DNA from: Micrasema longulum
Lineage: Eukaryota > Arthropoda > Insecta > Trichoptera > Brachycentridae
Length of the DNA stretch: 64,000 nucleotides
Direction of reading: 5' to 3'
Assembly (NCBI GenBank): GCA_022494885.1
Contig: JAGVSM010004882.1
Span: 124,001-188,000, forward strand
The position numbers and the translations under genes are program-made. This document shows, in pieces, positions 22,923 to 33,275 of this stretch. The notes under the pieces were generated by a model, which was given only the letters and a program-made list of their open reading frames with translations, was not told the DNA's origin and made no database searches. Numbering within the stretch: the first letter of the stretch is position 1; each line of letters opens with the position of its first letter.

Positions 22923-25062
22923 ACTTTTACTACTCATTAAATCTTTTATATATATAACTAAGTGTAAATTTTTGTAATAAATATATAAACATCTAACTAT
23001 AAATAAACAATTAAAAATTATTTTTTTTGCCTAGCATTGATTACGACAGAAAATATACCGCTAATAATTAAAAAGCAATAAAAATCGAAGATCGAATAAG
23101 AAATTAATTGATTATCTGCTTTAAAAAGACGACAAATTTTAGATTGCGGTGGTCTTAATTAAATTTATAGTTGTCATTCCTCATTAACATGAAAAAAAAA
23201 AAACAATAAATTACTCCGATCTGTGATCAAATGAAACTGTTGTTTATTTCACATTAAATTACGGTTCTAAAAAAATTATCTTTTCATATCCGCTGAATTT
23301 ATGTTCAAAGCTTAAGATAAATCAAGTGTTTTTGTGTATTCTGGAATATTAATTATGTATTCATTTCAAATTATATTTGTTAACATACATATTGACTAAC
23401 CTATCGTGGCTTTTCAGGCTGTGTCCGTGTTAAGCCATAAAATTAACGACAGCAAAATTTAATGTAATTTCAAATAAATAATAGTAATAAATAGAAGAAA
23501 TAACATTAAATATTCTAAAAAGTAATCCAATATAAATCATACACAATATGAAGTTACAAACATAAAGCAGTATAAAAATAATATCATAAATGTTAAATAA
23601 TTATTTTTAAAAAAAACATATTTTTAATAATAGTTAAAATATGGTAAAGAATAATTTAACGACATAAATGTTTAAACGATATTCAATAATAAAAGGTAAC
23701 ATCAAAATATATATTATTTGTAAAGAGGAAATAAGGATGATGAAGTAAAGCAAAAAAGGATACAATAAATTATTAATAGTTTATGGTTCTTGAAAACTTT
23801 ATTAATTTGCATCATACGAGTAATTTGATTGGGAATGAATATTTATCATATTTTGATATATTTAGTTTATCTCTGCCTGCCTAACTGAAAATCAAAGTAA
23901 CCAACATATTTTTAATAAACAGAGCAAATCAACTTCAGGAGATCGGGATAGAATAGTTATAATTTGATTGATTTAAGTATTTTGTTATTTTATCGGAAAC
24001 TTATTATAAATTTAATTACTTTAAAATATAGTAAATTTTTTCAAGCACTCTTTAAATCACATATATGTAAATGGCAAAAATGCCGTATATAAATAAATAA
24101 ATAATTCAAAGTGGTTTTGATGGATTTAGAGTATTTTTTAATTTATTTTAAATTTGATTATGAAAGGAATTTTTGATGAAATTTCTGTAACAGGCACACG
24201 GAGCATCATAAAAAAGACATTTACGTAAGTTTTTACATAAGACTATGCATTTATTTCTCATTTGATTTTAAAAAATCCGATTAGAGATCACAATCACTAG
24301 ATCTCAGATATTTATCTATCTTGACAAAAGAATGAACAGTTCAATAATCAGTGATATTGCTTCTGTTGGAGTGATGCGAAGTAATGTTTATAATATCTGA
24401 CCCTTAACAAGATGTGTCTACTGCAACGGTGTTAAGTCAAAGTTAAGTTTAGTTTTTATGAAAGTTTTAGCACATTAATTTACAATGCAATCCTTTCCAA
24501 TCTCCAGAATTGCCTATCAAACATGTACCCTACGCACAATACGAACAACTTAGGATACCCGTGGCGGTGTAATTCTGCATTATTGATATTGTATGAAATG
24601 GTTTCGCCATAATATATTTATTTGTATGGGGATGCAGGGGATGATGGTGCCAGTTATTGAGGGTGACGAAGAGGTATCAGCTGTACCCTTGCGATTTATT
24701 TATTACCGAAATCGATGTATCGATTCTTTAATACAATCTCAAATTCAAATAATTACATTTCTCAATTGTTCATATTTTTAAGCAAATTTATTTGATTTGT
24801 TTTAAGAGTATATGCGGAGAAACGCGGTTTGATAAATAGATATTTTAAAGTAGTTTTTTTGTTACTCTTTCCCAGATAGCTAATCAAATACTGAGCAAAA
24901 AAGACAACTGCACGTAGGATTAAAGATGCCGAAATAAAATTGACAAAATCGAGGTCTCGCATTTCCGTTTTCCGCACCTCAAAACTGGACCATTTAAAAA
25001 AAAAGAAAGATTATCAGAATAAAATTTCAGGCAAATATAGGAATACGTTTGCATGAAGAAAT
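22923..25062. other. unassigned AT-rich sequence, one LINE-like tail
   Basis: No gene recognised. At 24061-24105 GGCAAAAATGCC followed by GTATATAAATAAATAAATAA resembles the hairpin-plus-AATAAA tail of a LINE. A 62-codon plus frame at 24593-24781 has no known motif. Confidence 0.45.
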
Positions 25063-25225
25063 GGCGGCCTCCGTGGTGTAGTGGTCAAGACGCTTGACTC
25101 ACGCACGGAAGGTTCCGGGTTCGATTCCCGGTGAAAACACAAAAATAAAAAATGTGATTTTTCTCAAGCCTGGGTGTTCTGTGATGTAATTCACCACTGT
25201 AATTGTGGTGCAAAAAAAAAAAAAA
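25063..25225 (+). mobile_element. SINE-3 (tRNA-Val-like head, poly(A) tail), copy 1
   Basis: Head GCGGCCTCCGTGGTGTAGTG, GACTCACGCACGGAAGG, B box GGGTTCGATTCCCGG. The body runs AAAATGTGATTTTTCTCAAG, CCTGGGTGTTCTGTGATGTA, ATTCACCACTGTAATTGTGG, then poly(A). The head retains A and B boxes and tRNA-like arms; CAC in the anticodon position suggests a valine tRNA origin. It lacks 17 bases present in copy 2. Confidence 0.92.
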
Positions 25226-25352
25226 GTTAGACCGCGCATCCTCTTAAAGGGTGTAAATCAATTTAAAATTCGCAAGTGGGTAATTTCAAAACGTAGCAAT
25301 GTCGGTTTGAAGTTCATTATTCGATTATTTAAATCTACATAAATGCTAGTAT

Positions 25353-25462
25353 TTTCAACAATATTTAAAAAATGTCCAAATGTTTGTAAACATCGCAGGA
25401 TTGCATTCCATTGGGAGTTATCCATATTAAAATTTAATGTAACAGAGAGGGAAAGATTATGA
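25353..25462 (+). mobile_element. Fam-A terminal fragment
   Basis: CAACAATATTT, AATGTCCAAATGTTTGTAAA, CATTGGGAGTTAT, AATTTAATGTAACAGAGAGGG. This is the 5' end of the consensus only. Confidence 0.75.
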
Positions 25463-25490
25463 GATTACGGTACTGTTTTAATGCACCAAT

Positions 25491-25534
25491 TGCAACTTAT
25501 CTCAATTCAAATTTGTTTATGTAGATAAGTTGCA
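25491..25534. repeat. 12-bp perfect inverted repeat
   Basis: TGCAACTTATCT (25491-25502) and its inverse (25523-25534) enclose a 20-base loop. Confidence 0.85.
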
Positions 25535-25699
25535 GATTGTTAAGATTGAAATATTAAACAGGTTCTAGATATCTCAAGTGACGGAATTGATGTCGTACCA
25601 AATGTGCATAAACGGGTACCTACTGCTCACATGTCCAGGTTTGTACAAGATTTTTTGCCAAAGCTGCTCTAAACTATTAGTTAAAAACCGTTTAATTTG

Positions 25700-26630
25700 T
25701 GAAACGGTAATTTTTACATAACCGAAACACCCATCTCTAGTAGGCTGCGTACACTTGCCTTCGAGAAAAACATGAATGCTCCATATTCAATCCACATACT
25801 TGCAATGATTGTGAATTGTGTATCGTTATTGAAAACTCCAGTTTAATTGGACATTGCGATAGTTTGAATTGAAATGGCATATATGTCGGTAATATTGGTA
25901 TACTTGGTATCAGCACATCCTTTGTTGATATTGTTTAGTAATTTTTTGACTGCCAATCTGGTACTACTGGTACTATTGGAAAAACGAGGGGGGTTAATGT
26001 TTCTAAGATGAAGGATAGGAACACCGTCCTTCAGATGGATGATGTGTGGTGGTAATCCAAATAAATCAAGTGAATTTAAGGATTCAGTTGGTAAACGGCT
26101 ATATCTTAATGTTTAACAGTATCTTTTGATTAGCAAGTTGTCGTTTCTCCTGATAATTAACATATTACGTTGAATTTTTATATTAATAAAGTTTGTCATT
26201 TAACACCCACGTGTGTCGTCAATGTTATTTTTTATTAACATGTCTCTGCAAATGTGATGTTTTTTAAGAGGCATTTAGTTAATCAGTTTTTTAACGTGGA
26301 ACAACAGGCAGTGCTTGTTTAAAGTCACCTGCTTATAATATTGTCCTAACACCTAGGGCGTTAATCTTGCAATGTTCGATTTGGATCCCATCGGTACTTT
26401 CAACGGTGTTTATGCGCCACCGTGGATTCATCCAGGACAATTATATCGCATTGTTGGAGAACATGACTCATTCCTGATGTTTATGTTTTTGTAGTGTTGC
26501 AAATTGGTGTCTTTATGGTGTTGTGCTGTTCGACAAACATCCAAAAGAGCGCCTCAATTTGAAATGATGCGATTGCCAATACGATATTAGTTTGCCAATG
26601 CGATATTAGTTTGCCAATACAATTAAAAGA
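25700..26630 (-). pseudogene. decayed Helitron-type (PIF1-family) helicase
   Basis: Read on the minus strand with frameshifts, the segments fall in the order of a Helitron helicase. IVLAIASFQIEALF lies at about 26560-26610 (the usual LATASSGIAATLL block). TPICNTTKT and SGMSHVLQQCDIIVLDEST (Walker B DE) end at about 26412. AGDFKQALPVVPR at 26293-26332 is the GDFRQxLPVxPR motif. PTESLNSLDLFGLPPHIIHL and LRNINPPR lie in 25990-26100. MPFQFK with CPIKLEFSITIHNSQS lies at 25800-25880. CGLNMEHSCFSRRQVYAA at 25741-25790 corresponds to the CFSHGQLYVACSR motif. Walker A is missing: the 5' side is cut at the Fam-A copy starting at 26638. Stops and frameshifts show it is dead. A cellular PIF1 gene is unlikely because the middle and end match Helitron forms. 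No Rep/HUH domain is seen. Confidence 0.9.
26572..26625. repeat. ~20-bp tandem repeat, 2-3 units
   Basis: GCGATATTAGTTTGCCAAT-type units occur twice in full, with partial copies each side. It lies inside the helicase remnant, next to the Fam-A junction. Confidence 0.8.
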
Positions 26631-26637
26631 AGAAATA

Positions 26638-26963
26638 AATATTTTGAGCATGTTCAAATGTTTGTAAACAGGCTGGAATTCCTCTTCTAGGATTTATTTA
26701 GATTTACATTTGTTACAACAGAGAGGAAAAACATTTATGATAGGTAATACAGAAGTCTAGGCATTTACAGGATCATTGGCTGGTTTAAGTGGCCACTTTA
26801 CACACTGTGTAACATTCACCATTCTTTCTAAGTTTAAACATCCATATTTCCCTAACTTTTCCATCTGTTGACTTTAGTAGAGCAAAAGAGCTTTAAATTG
26901 AAATAACTCCCTAGGGAAGAAGTCCAGCCTGTCTACAAACATTTGGACATACTAAAAATATTG
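26638..26963 (+). mobile_element. Fam-A with long terminal inverted repeats
   Basis: Left end ATATTTTGAGCATGTTCAAA, TGTTTGTAAACAGGCTGGA, CTAGGATTTATTT. From about 26897 the same sequence returns inverted (AAATAACTCCCTAGGGAAGA, AGTCCAGCCTGTCTACAAAC, ATTTGGACATACT). This gives roughly 65-bp inverted ends. The middle carries the usual CTGTCATTGGCTGGTTTAAG-type core, partly deleted. Non-coding. It truncates the Helitron. Confidence 0.88.
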
Positions 26964-26976
26964 GTGATTAAACTAA

Positions 26977-27225
26977 CAGGGCCCCGATTACAATAGGAAG
27001 TTAACATTTATGTTCAATTTTATCTACTAAGTAAAATTAAATTTTCTGGAGGAAAAGCAGAATATACATACAATTTTTTCTTCTAAACATGTTTAGTTAT
27101 AGGTTACCGATGAAGGTACTTTAAATGTTTATGCAAATATATTAATTTTTGTACAGACATATAAATTTTTCTTTATATACAGTCGAAGATAACTCTGTTA
27201 ACTTCCCATTGTAATCGAGGCCCTA
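26977..27225. mobile_element. Fam-C MITE (copy 1)
   Basis: Inverted ends: left AGGGCCCCGATTACAATAGG then AAGTTAAC; right GTTAACTTCCCATTGTAATC then GAGGCCCT, matching for about 27 bp with 2-3 differences. Interior is AT-rich and non-coding. It is matched over its length by 58370-58606. Confidence 0.88.
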
Positions 27226-27799
27226 GGCTGGTATTCCAAACGCTCTCGTGGCCGTATTATCTTGTGTATTTACATAAAAAAATACATAAGAAAAACTGTT
27301 TTCTCGTGCCAAGAGAGTGGTGATGATACGAGTTTTCTACTGGCATTTTTCTTGGTGGAACTGCATTTAAAATTTAAAAATAATAATACGTAGGTATATT
27401 TGGAGTTTCATTCCAACTACATACGTATTTTTATTATTAAAACCGTAGTAAAATTAAGAAAACAGCGAAATTATGCTTTTACTTGTACGATGTAAGTGAA
27501 AATGTTTTTTTTTATGTAATTTTAAACACTCAACTTAATTTAATTATAAACAAAATATTACGCAAATGTTGGTACATTATAAGTGTTCAATTTATGAAGA
27601 GGTAATGGTGCATAATAAAACCAAATCTATTTTAAAATAATCGTATTCTTAGTATAAACGTACGTATCAATGCAAACATGTTTTCATAAGATTAATGTTC
27701 TTCCACTGAGTAAACATGCACGATTACTATGAGAAATTGACAAATACTATTTAATTAATGTTTGTAATATAAAGCTAATACTAATAGAGAACTATTCAC
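27226..27799. other. unassigned AT-rich sequence
   Basis: No recognisable gene or repeat. Confidence 0.45.
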
Positions 27800-27804
27800 T
27801 ACTG

Positions 27805-28050
27805 TTAAGCTCCGTAAGATTTCATATTTTGGCCATGTGTGATAAATATGCCATACTTCAGCTTGTCACGAAGGGGAAGATCGAGGGACGTAGAGGGGTC
27901 GGAAGAAAACAGCTTTCCTGGCTTCGGAACATCCGAGCATGGACCGGGATTAGAACTGTGTAGGAGCTGTTTCGCACTGCTCAGGATAGGGAAGTTTTTT
28001 CCCAAGTGGTCGTTGGGGGGACCCGACATGACACGTGAAGAAGAAGAAGA
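27805..28050 (+). pseudogene. LINE ORF2 C-terminal fragment with (GAA)n tail
   Basis: Plus-strand reading: RKISYFGHV, then (across a stop) DKYAILQLVTKGKIEGRRG, VGRKQLSWLRNIRAWTGIRT, stop, ELFRTAQDREVFSQVV. This is the post-polymerase tail of a LINE ORF2: the L-GH-RG block, the LQLVxxGKIxGxRGxGRxxxSWLRN block, then the ELxRxAxDRxxF block. Two stops show decay. The copy ends in GAAGAAGAAGAA at 28037-28050, directly against a Fam-E element. Reverse transcriptase and endonuclease are absent. It differs from the 6.4-kb and 52.3-kb LINE copies in sequence and tail. Confidence 0.88.
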
Positions 28051-28055
28051 AATGT

Positions 28056-28490
28056 TAGTATTTAACCACTTACCGACTTTGTACACCGGTTTCGAGACGT
28101 ACCCTCTTCGTCAGGACACTCACTACACCAACATAGCGGCCTCCGTGGTGTAGTGGTCGAGACGCTTGACTCACGCACGGAAGGTTCCGGGTTCGATTCC
28201 CGGTGAGAACACAAAAATTAAAATGTGATTTTTCTCAAGCCTGGGTGCTCTGTGATGTAATTCACCACTGTAATTAGGCCTCCTGGCCTGTTGTGGTGCA
28301 AAAAAAAATTTAAAAAAAAAAAAAAAAACATGCAAATACACTGTCTCCTTTACCGTCACCGTAGTTTACATAGTATTTACGAAAAATACACTAATTACAT
28401 GCGGAGTTAAAGGGGATGCAAACACCACTATGTCCAAACATGCACTATAAATAAAAAAATATTTAAAAAAAAAATGGTTAAATACTCATA
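28056..28490 (-). mobile_element. Fam-E repeat (copy 2), split by SINE-3
   Basis: Segments 28056-28134 and 28327-28490 are continuous when SINE-3 is removed, by comparison with 16308-16530. Outer ends are inverted: AGTATTTAACCA at 28057 and TGGTTAAATACT near 28477. The minus-strand tail contains GTCCTGACGAAGAGG, GTACGTCTCGAAACCGG, GTCGGTAAGTGG. Confidence 0.8.
28135..28326 (+). mobile_element. SINE-3, copy 2, with 5-bp TSD
   Basis: AACAT occurs immediately before (28130-28134) and after (28327-28331). Head, boxes and body are nearly identical to 25063-25225, except for an extra AGGCCTCCTGGCCTGTT after CACTGTAATT. It ends in an A-rich tail broken by TTT. The close identity suggests recent amplification. 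Confidence 0.94.
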
Positions 28491-28896
28491 TTTACTCACA
28501 TTAATTAAAATGTTTGACCACAAAGTTAATGCTTTGAATATAAAAATACTATTTACTTTGTCTAGTTAACGATGCACGTATAACGCTAAGTTAATTAATT
28601 TAAAACAAATCAGCTATAACTCGTACTTACAAATAACACGATATTAATATTTATGTTAATTAATTCTTATTTAATGATGTCACTGGGAGTGTTTTGAATT
28701 TTTAGCATAAACGTGAATTTCTCAATATAGTTTTGTCCCTATAATATCCAATCATAACGTTTTACATACATTTGTTTACTTGGTTATTCGCGTCTTAAAG
28801 TGCATAGAATATTACGTTAACACCTAAATTATCTGCCCCGTATTTGCTCAATAAGATCGAGATCATTATTATACTTCTCTATACTCAGTTTATGAT
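28491..28896. other. unassigned AT-rich sequence with a small shared motif
   Basis: GACCACAAAGTTAATGCTTT (about 28516) recurs in related form at 56415 and 56712. Otherwise nothing is recognised. Confidence 0.4.
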
Positions 28897-28962
28897 GCAT
28901 CGATCCCGAGACCTCTTTTTTGCATGGTGGACAAACGCGCTGAGCCTCAAACCACGAGTCGG
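28897..28962 (-). mobile_element. SINE-1 head fragment
   Basis: Minus strand CGTGGTTTGAGGCTCAGCGC, CCACCATGCA, GAGGTCTCGGGATCGATG: tRNA-like head only, with an altered B box. Confidence 0.65.
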
Positions 28963-29892
28963 GTGATAATCTTTACACCAGGTTTATATTTTAAGTGCCA
29001 GTCCAAAAACTTAATGACAGTGTAGTTAAAAACAAATATTAAAAAAAAAAAAAATTGTTAAAAAAAATTATCTTATAGCATAAAAAGACAACACAAAACA
29101 GGATAAAATTGTAAGAAAAAAATCCCACATGGGCATAGCTTGTGCATACTGATTTAGTCAATTCAACGTTACAGCATGTATATACGAGTACACGCAATAA
29201 CAGAAAGACAATATAAATGTTTGAATATAAGACACAAACAATAAATTTTAATGACAAATGAAAATTCAACGTTACCCATATCAGTCTCTTTATGAAATTT
29301 TTAAAATTATTTTTTCATAATAATTTTTCTTTCTTTAGACGGTAAAAGATAATATACTATATGCAAAGAGCATTGCATATATTTTTCAATTTAGTAAAAC
29401 TTATATAAACGCCATTTGAGTGGTAAAACGTAATTGAGGTAATATGTATAATCAAAACTAAACGAGCCACTGCAAGGATGTTCATTGTCGTCCATTAAAT
29501 TTAATACGATTTAAAATCTTCAATAATTTCGCAAATTTGTAATCCATCTTGAAGTCGAGGCGAAGAAGTATCCGGTAATTAGTGAAAAGTGCCTTTTTCT
29601 TGTCCATATGAACTTGTAATCATGTGCTTCTGCGGCTTTGGCGAGCCAGACGAATTGTTAATTTGCAGGAATTAGTTTGTCATTTACATTTGTATGTTCC
29701 CCAGATTCACGGAATTCTAAGTCTTTAACAGATATAACATATTCTTATTATAAACGTATTTTTGTTGAATATTTTTTTTCTTTGTCACTTTTGAGTTTAC
29801 TTTCAGGGCCAGATCTTAAAAACACCCAGTATAACATGACCCAGTATAATATGACATTTAGGTATCATTGATCTTGTTAGATCCATATTAAA
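28963..29892. other. unassigned AT-rich sequence
   Basis: No gene recognised. A and T runs at 29039-29070 give low-complexity frames only. Confidence 0.45.
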
Positions 29893-29955
29893 TGTTGAAC
29901 TTGTCTGGAATCGGACCTGAGACCTAATGCATGGTAGTCAAAGCAGCTGATTTCT
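29893..29955 (-). mobile_element. SINE-1 head fragment (degenerate)
   Basis: Minus strand GACTACCATGCATTAGGTCT, CAGGTCCGATTCCAGACAAG: anticodon arm to B box only. Confidence 0.6.
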
Positions 29956-30002
29956 ACATTAACAAAACTTTAAAAAAGAAACACGGGAGAATAAATATTA
30001 GG

Positions 30003-30140
30003 TTAAACCGGGCTGTGGTTCCGCGGTAATGTTACGGGCTCACGGATCGGAGATCTGAGGTTTTGAACTCCGCTCTACTATAACTCGATTCTCATATTTT
30101 AGTACTGCTATTTTCTACTAGTTAAAAAGGTTCAAAAAAT
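30003..30140 (+). mobile_element. SINE-2 (diverged)
   Basis: CCGGGCTGTGGTTCCGCGG, ATCGGAGATCTGAGGTTTTG, CTCCGCTCTACTATAACTCG, TTCTCATATTTTAGTACTGC. The B box carries an insertion (GGTTTTGAACTCC). Confidence 0.8.
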
Positions 30141-30425
30141 AAAGCTGATCAAAATTATTTTTTTTTAGGAAAAATTTTTGAAAGCTAAATTCCAAATCTA
30201 CTCAAATCTCCCTAATAAGCTGTGCCGAAAGGAAATTAGACGTTTTTTAAGCTCGTCTACCCCGGAGTCCTAGTACGCTGACTTTGCGCGTACGCATTAT
30301 GTAATTTAAACAGACAAAATAAAAGCAATAATGTTTAAGAAGTGTGATTAAAATGAGTAAAAATAAGGGAATAATCCCAAAAATTACGTAAATGTTAACA
30401 AACACAATCGCCACTTTTGTATGAC

Positions 30426-30457
30426 TTTTGTATGATGATGAGTATCATCATACAAAA
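30426..30457. repeat. 14-bp perfect hairpin
   Basis: TTTTGTATGATGAT (30426-30439), loop GAGT, then the exact inverse (30444-30457). Confidence 0.9.
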
Positions 30458-30496
30458 CTAAATCAAAATTAAATCAAATTTTCGAACTTTAGATTA

Positions 30497-30940
30497 TCAA
30501 CAATATTTTGAGTTTGTCCAATTTTTTGAAGACAAGGACTGGATACGACTCCCTGGGGAGCTGTTTATGTTAACATATTTAAACAGACATGAAGAACAAT
30601 TAATAGAAGGTAATATAGAAGTCTAGGGATCTACAGGGCTTATGACCTGTCAATTGGCAACCTGGCAACAGGCGTTGCCAGTATGTAGGTAAAATAATTC
30701 AATTAGATGAATCTCACCCGCATAAATAAAGGTTTCAGCTCTTTAACTTCACAAACATCAACAGATAAAGGAATTGAAGGAATATAGATGTTCAAATATA
30801 GGCAGAATGGTGAATGTTACACAGTGTGTAAAGTGGCCACTTAAACCAGCCATTGACAGGTCATAAGCCCTGTAGATGCCTAGACTTCTAAATTAACTTC
30901 TCTTAAATGTTCTTCATCTCTGTTGTAATATGTTTAGATT
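30497..30940. mobile_element. Fam-A, foldback form
   Basis: Left arm forward (CAACAATATTTTGAGTTTGT, CTCCCTGGGGAGCTG, GAAGTCTAGGGATCTACAGG, GCTTATGACCTGTCAATTGG). Near 30662 it switches to the inverse orientation (CAGGCGTTGCC, ATGAATCTCACCCGC, ACAGATAAAGGAATTGAAGG, GTTACACAGTGTGTAAAGTG, CATTGACAGGTCATAAGCCC, CTTCATCTCTGTTG). TTTAGATTATCA flanks both sides (30488-30499 and 30933-30944), a possible target duplication. Confidence 0.85.
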
Positions 30941-30992
30941 ATCAGTTACTGGTGCGGAGTTTTGCTTTCAGTTATTATTTTTTCAAGTCAGA

Positions 30993-31229
30993 TTCATCAT
31001 AATTACATTATTCACACCTAATAGTGCATTGGTACAACAACCACAGCGTATCGAATATTTTTTTACTACATGAAGGTACGATGATTGGTTTTACGCTTTA
31101 GATTCTAAAATATTATCGTATAAGATATAACACCCTTTTAAATAAATATTTCAAATCAACCATAAAAATCAAACCCGAGACCTCTTGCGTGCAAGGCAAA
31201 TAGGCTAACCACTAGACTACAAGGCAGAC
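30993..31229 (-). mobile_element. SINE-1 without leader (diverged)
   Basis: Minus strand: CTGCCTTGTAGTCTAGTGG, TTGCACGCAAGAGGTC, B box GGGTTTGATTTTTATGG, GAAATATTTATTTAAAAGGG, then body and ATGATGAA tail at its 3' end. Confidence 0.82.
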
Positions 31230-33135
31230 AGAAGACTAAACATGGTTATTATAAAAATCAATCTGCCTATTCACAACGAAGTATAGATGGAGATTTCAAA
31301 TTTATTTAATATGATGTCAATATTAATATCTAAATAACCACTTTGAATGACGTTTTGTGGTGTTGAAATTTGTGCATATTTTTAAAAAAGTATCACATTT
31401 TGAACATATACGATATTTATGGAGAGCTGAATCTGAAAATCAGCTTACTAGGGACCGTGTCTCGATTCCGTGGGTAGTGGGTACCCATTCACCCCTTTAA
31501 GTTTCGACTCAATATCTTAATGCAGCTAAGACCCCCGTAATATACAAGATAGAGCCGGAATAATTAGCCAGTTCTGGAGTTGTATAATTCCCCGCTCGGT
31601 GCAAATAACTGCAGGTTTACGGTGTTTCTCAATTTACGTACCTTACTCCAAACTTCCAGCTTAAGGCGAAAAGTACGCTTGAGTTTTTGATACCATTTCT
31701 TCCAGTCGTAAAGCCGAGGAACTTAACGCAACGATTGTGACCAAGAAAATAAGAATAAAATATCTGCTTCGTTTCTTATATTTTTTGTGTTTCCACATCT
31801 AAATAACTCGATGCGTTGCATAGTGAATTTAAAATAAATAAGTCCATTTATATGAAATTAAACAGCTTTAATCTCTACTGTGTCGTACTAACTATTAATA
31901 TTAGATTTGAATAAAATATATCTCCTTAGAGAAATTGACGAGTAAAATATATTATGTATACATTTTTTTTGTAAAATTGCTAATTGGTGGTCAAAATATG
32001 TAAATGAAATTAAAATACTATTTTAATATAATTAATATTTTATTCAATTTTCAACAAATGAAACCGTTAAGCTGTAGAATGTATAGTTAGTCAACAAATA
32101 TCTTGACATAAAAAAGCGTTTTTTTTGCTTTTTGCCGCGACAAAACTTTCGAAACTATCTTTTGTTAAACTTATGATACTTTTTGCCATACATTTTTGAG
32201 GGTAGTATTTGCAAAATAAGAAAAATCCATATTTATCAATTTTTGGCAAATCTGAAAAAAACTGATACAATAAGAGCTTTAACTTTTTTCTGTATTTCAA
32301 TTTTCATTTCATTTCAATTATTTTTATTACTACCAGTTTATATTTCATATGTAACTAGTGATGAAATCATCATGATTATGTCAAGAAACAAATAATTAAT
32401 TTAATTTTGGAGATTGCCAACTTTGTAATACTCAAGTAGAGGTTGCCATGTTTGCAACATACCCAATAATATGAAAGTCTGACGGCGTTATAATTATTGT
32501 GAAGAATTGTATTCTGAATAAGTTTCAGTTCATATATTTGTGCTTTGTAATAGTACTCAAAATAATCGTTTAACGTCTTATACAAACAACGCTCGCGAAT
32601 TGCAGAAATTTACTTTTAAAAACAGTATTAAGTTCCATGAATTTACTGCGTGGCAAGCTTGGCAACAACATTTTTTTCAGAAATGGTCCCGTATCCCGTG
32701 ATTTGACGCTATTGTATTATTAGTCTACGTTAAGTCGACGGTCTATGGTAACAAACCAAGACCGCATTGGAAGCCAATATAACACCCACCGTTTAACCCA
32801 TCGAAATCGTTAAAAAAAGTGCAAAAAATTAGCCCGTTAGAATGCACCACGTAACTGACGTAACTGCTTGTCGCGGAAGACATTATTAACTTGTCGGATA
32901 TCGTTTTAAAAAAATAAGTTTTTATGTGCCGATTTATTTATTTATTTTCGAAAAAAATACAAACATATTTGTTATAACAAATGTTTGCCTCTATTATTTC
33001 AATTTAAAGTTGTTTCGCGCTTAAAACACACCCGATCTTAGACTTCGTATGAATGTAACATAACATAAAGAAAACAATTATAGAAATATGGATAAAACGA
33101 TAAAACGTAATACCATCTTTATGAAATATTTGTAC
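31230..33135. other. unassigned sequence
   Basis: Nearly 2 kb with no recognised gene or repeat. The part 31440-31740 is less AT-rich and looks unique, possibly conserved non-coding DNA (inference). Frames of 69-70 codons on both strands at 32091-32585 have no known motifs. Confidence 0.45.
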
Positions 33136-33275
33136 CAATTTGTGTTCCCGTGGCTCGAGTGTTGCGGACTTGAGGATCAGAGGTCCGAGGTTCGAACCCC
33201 ACTCCACCGCAACTTGATTCCCATTTTCTGATAGTGAATAGTCAAGTATAACTCATTGAAAATGGCTTCTAAATT
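33136..33275 (+). mobile_element. SINE-2
   Basis: TTGTGTTCCCGTGGCTCGAG, TCAGAGGTCCGAGG, B box GGTTCGAACCCC, ACTCCACCGCAACTTGATTC, CTGATAGTGAATAGTC, GAAAATGGC. Confidence 0.88.

Noticed and set aside
25063..25135. Possible functional tRNA-Val gene
   Set aside because: The tRNA-like part is fused to a body and poly(A), is repeated at 28.1 kb with a TSD, and the acceptor stem does not pair properly. It is a SINE head.
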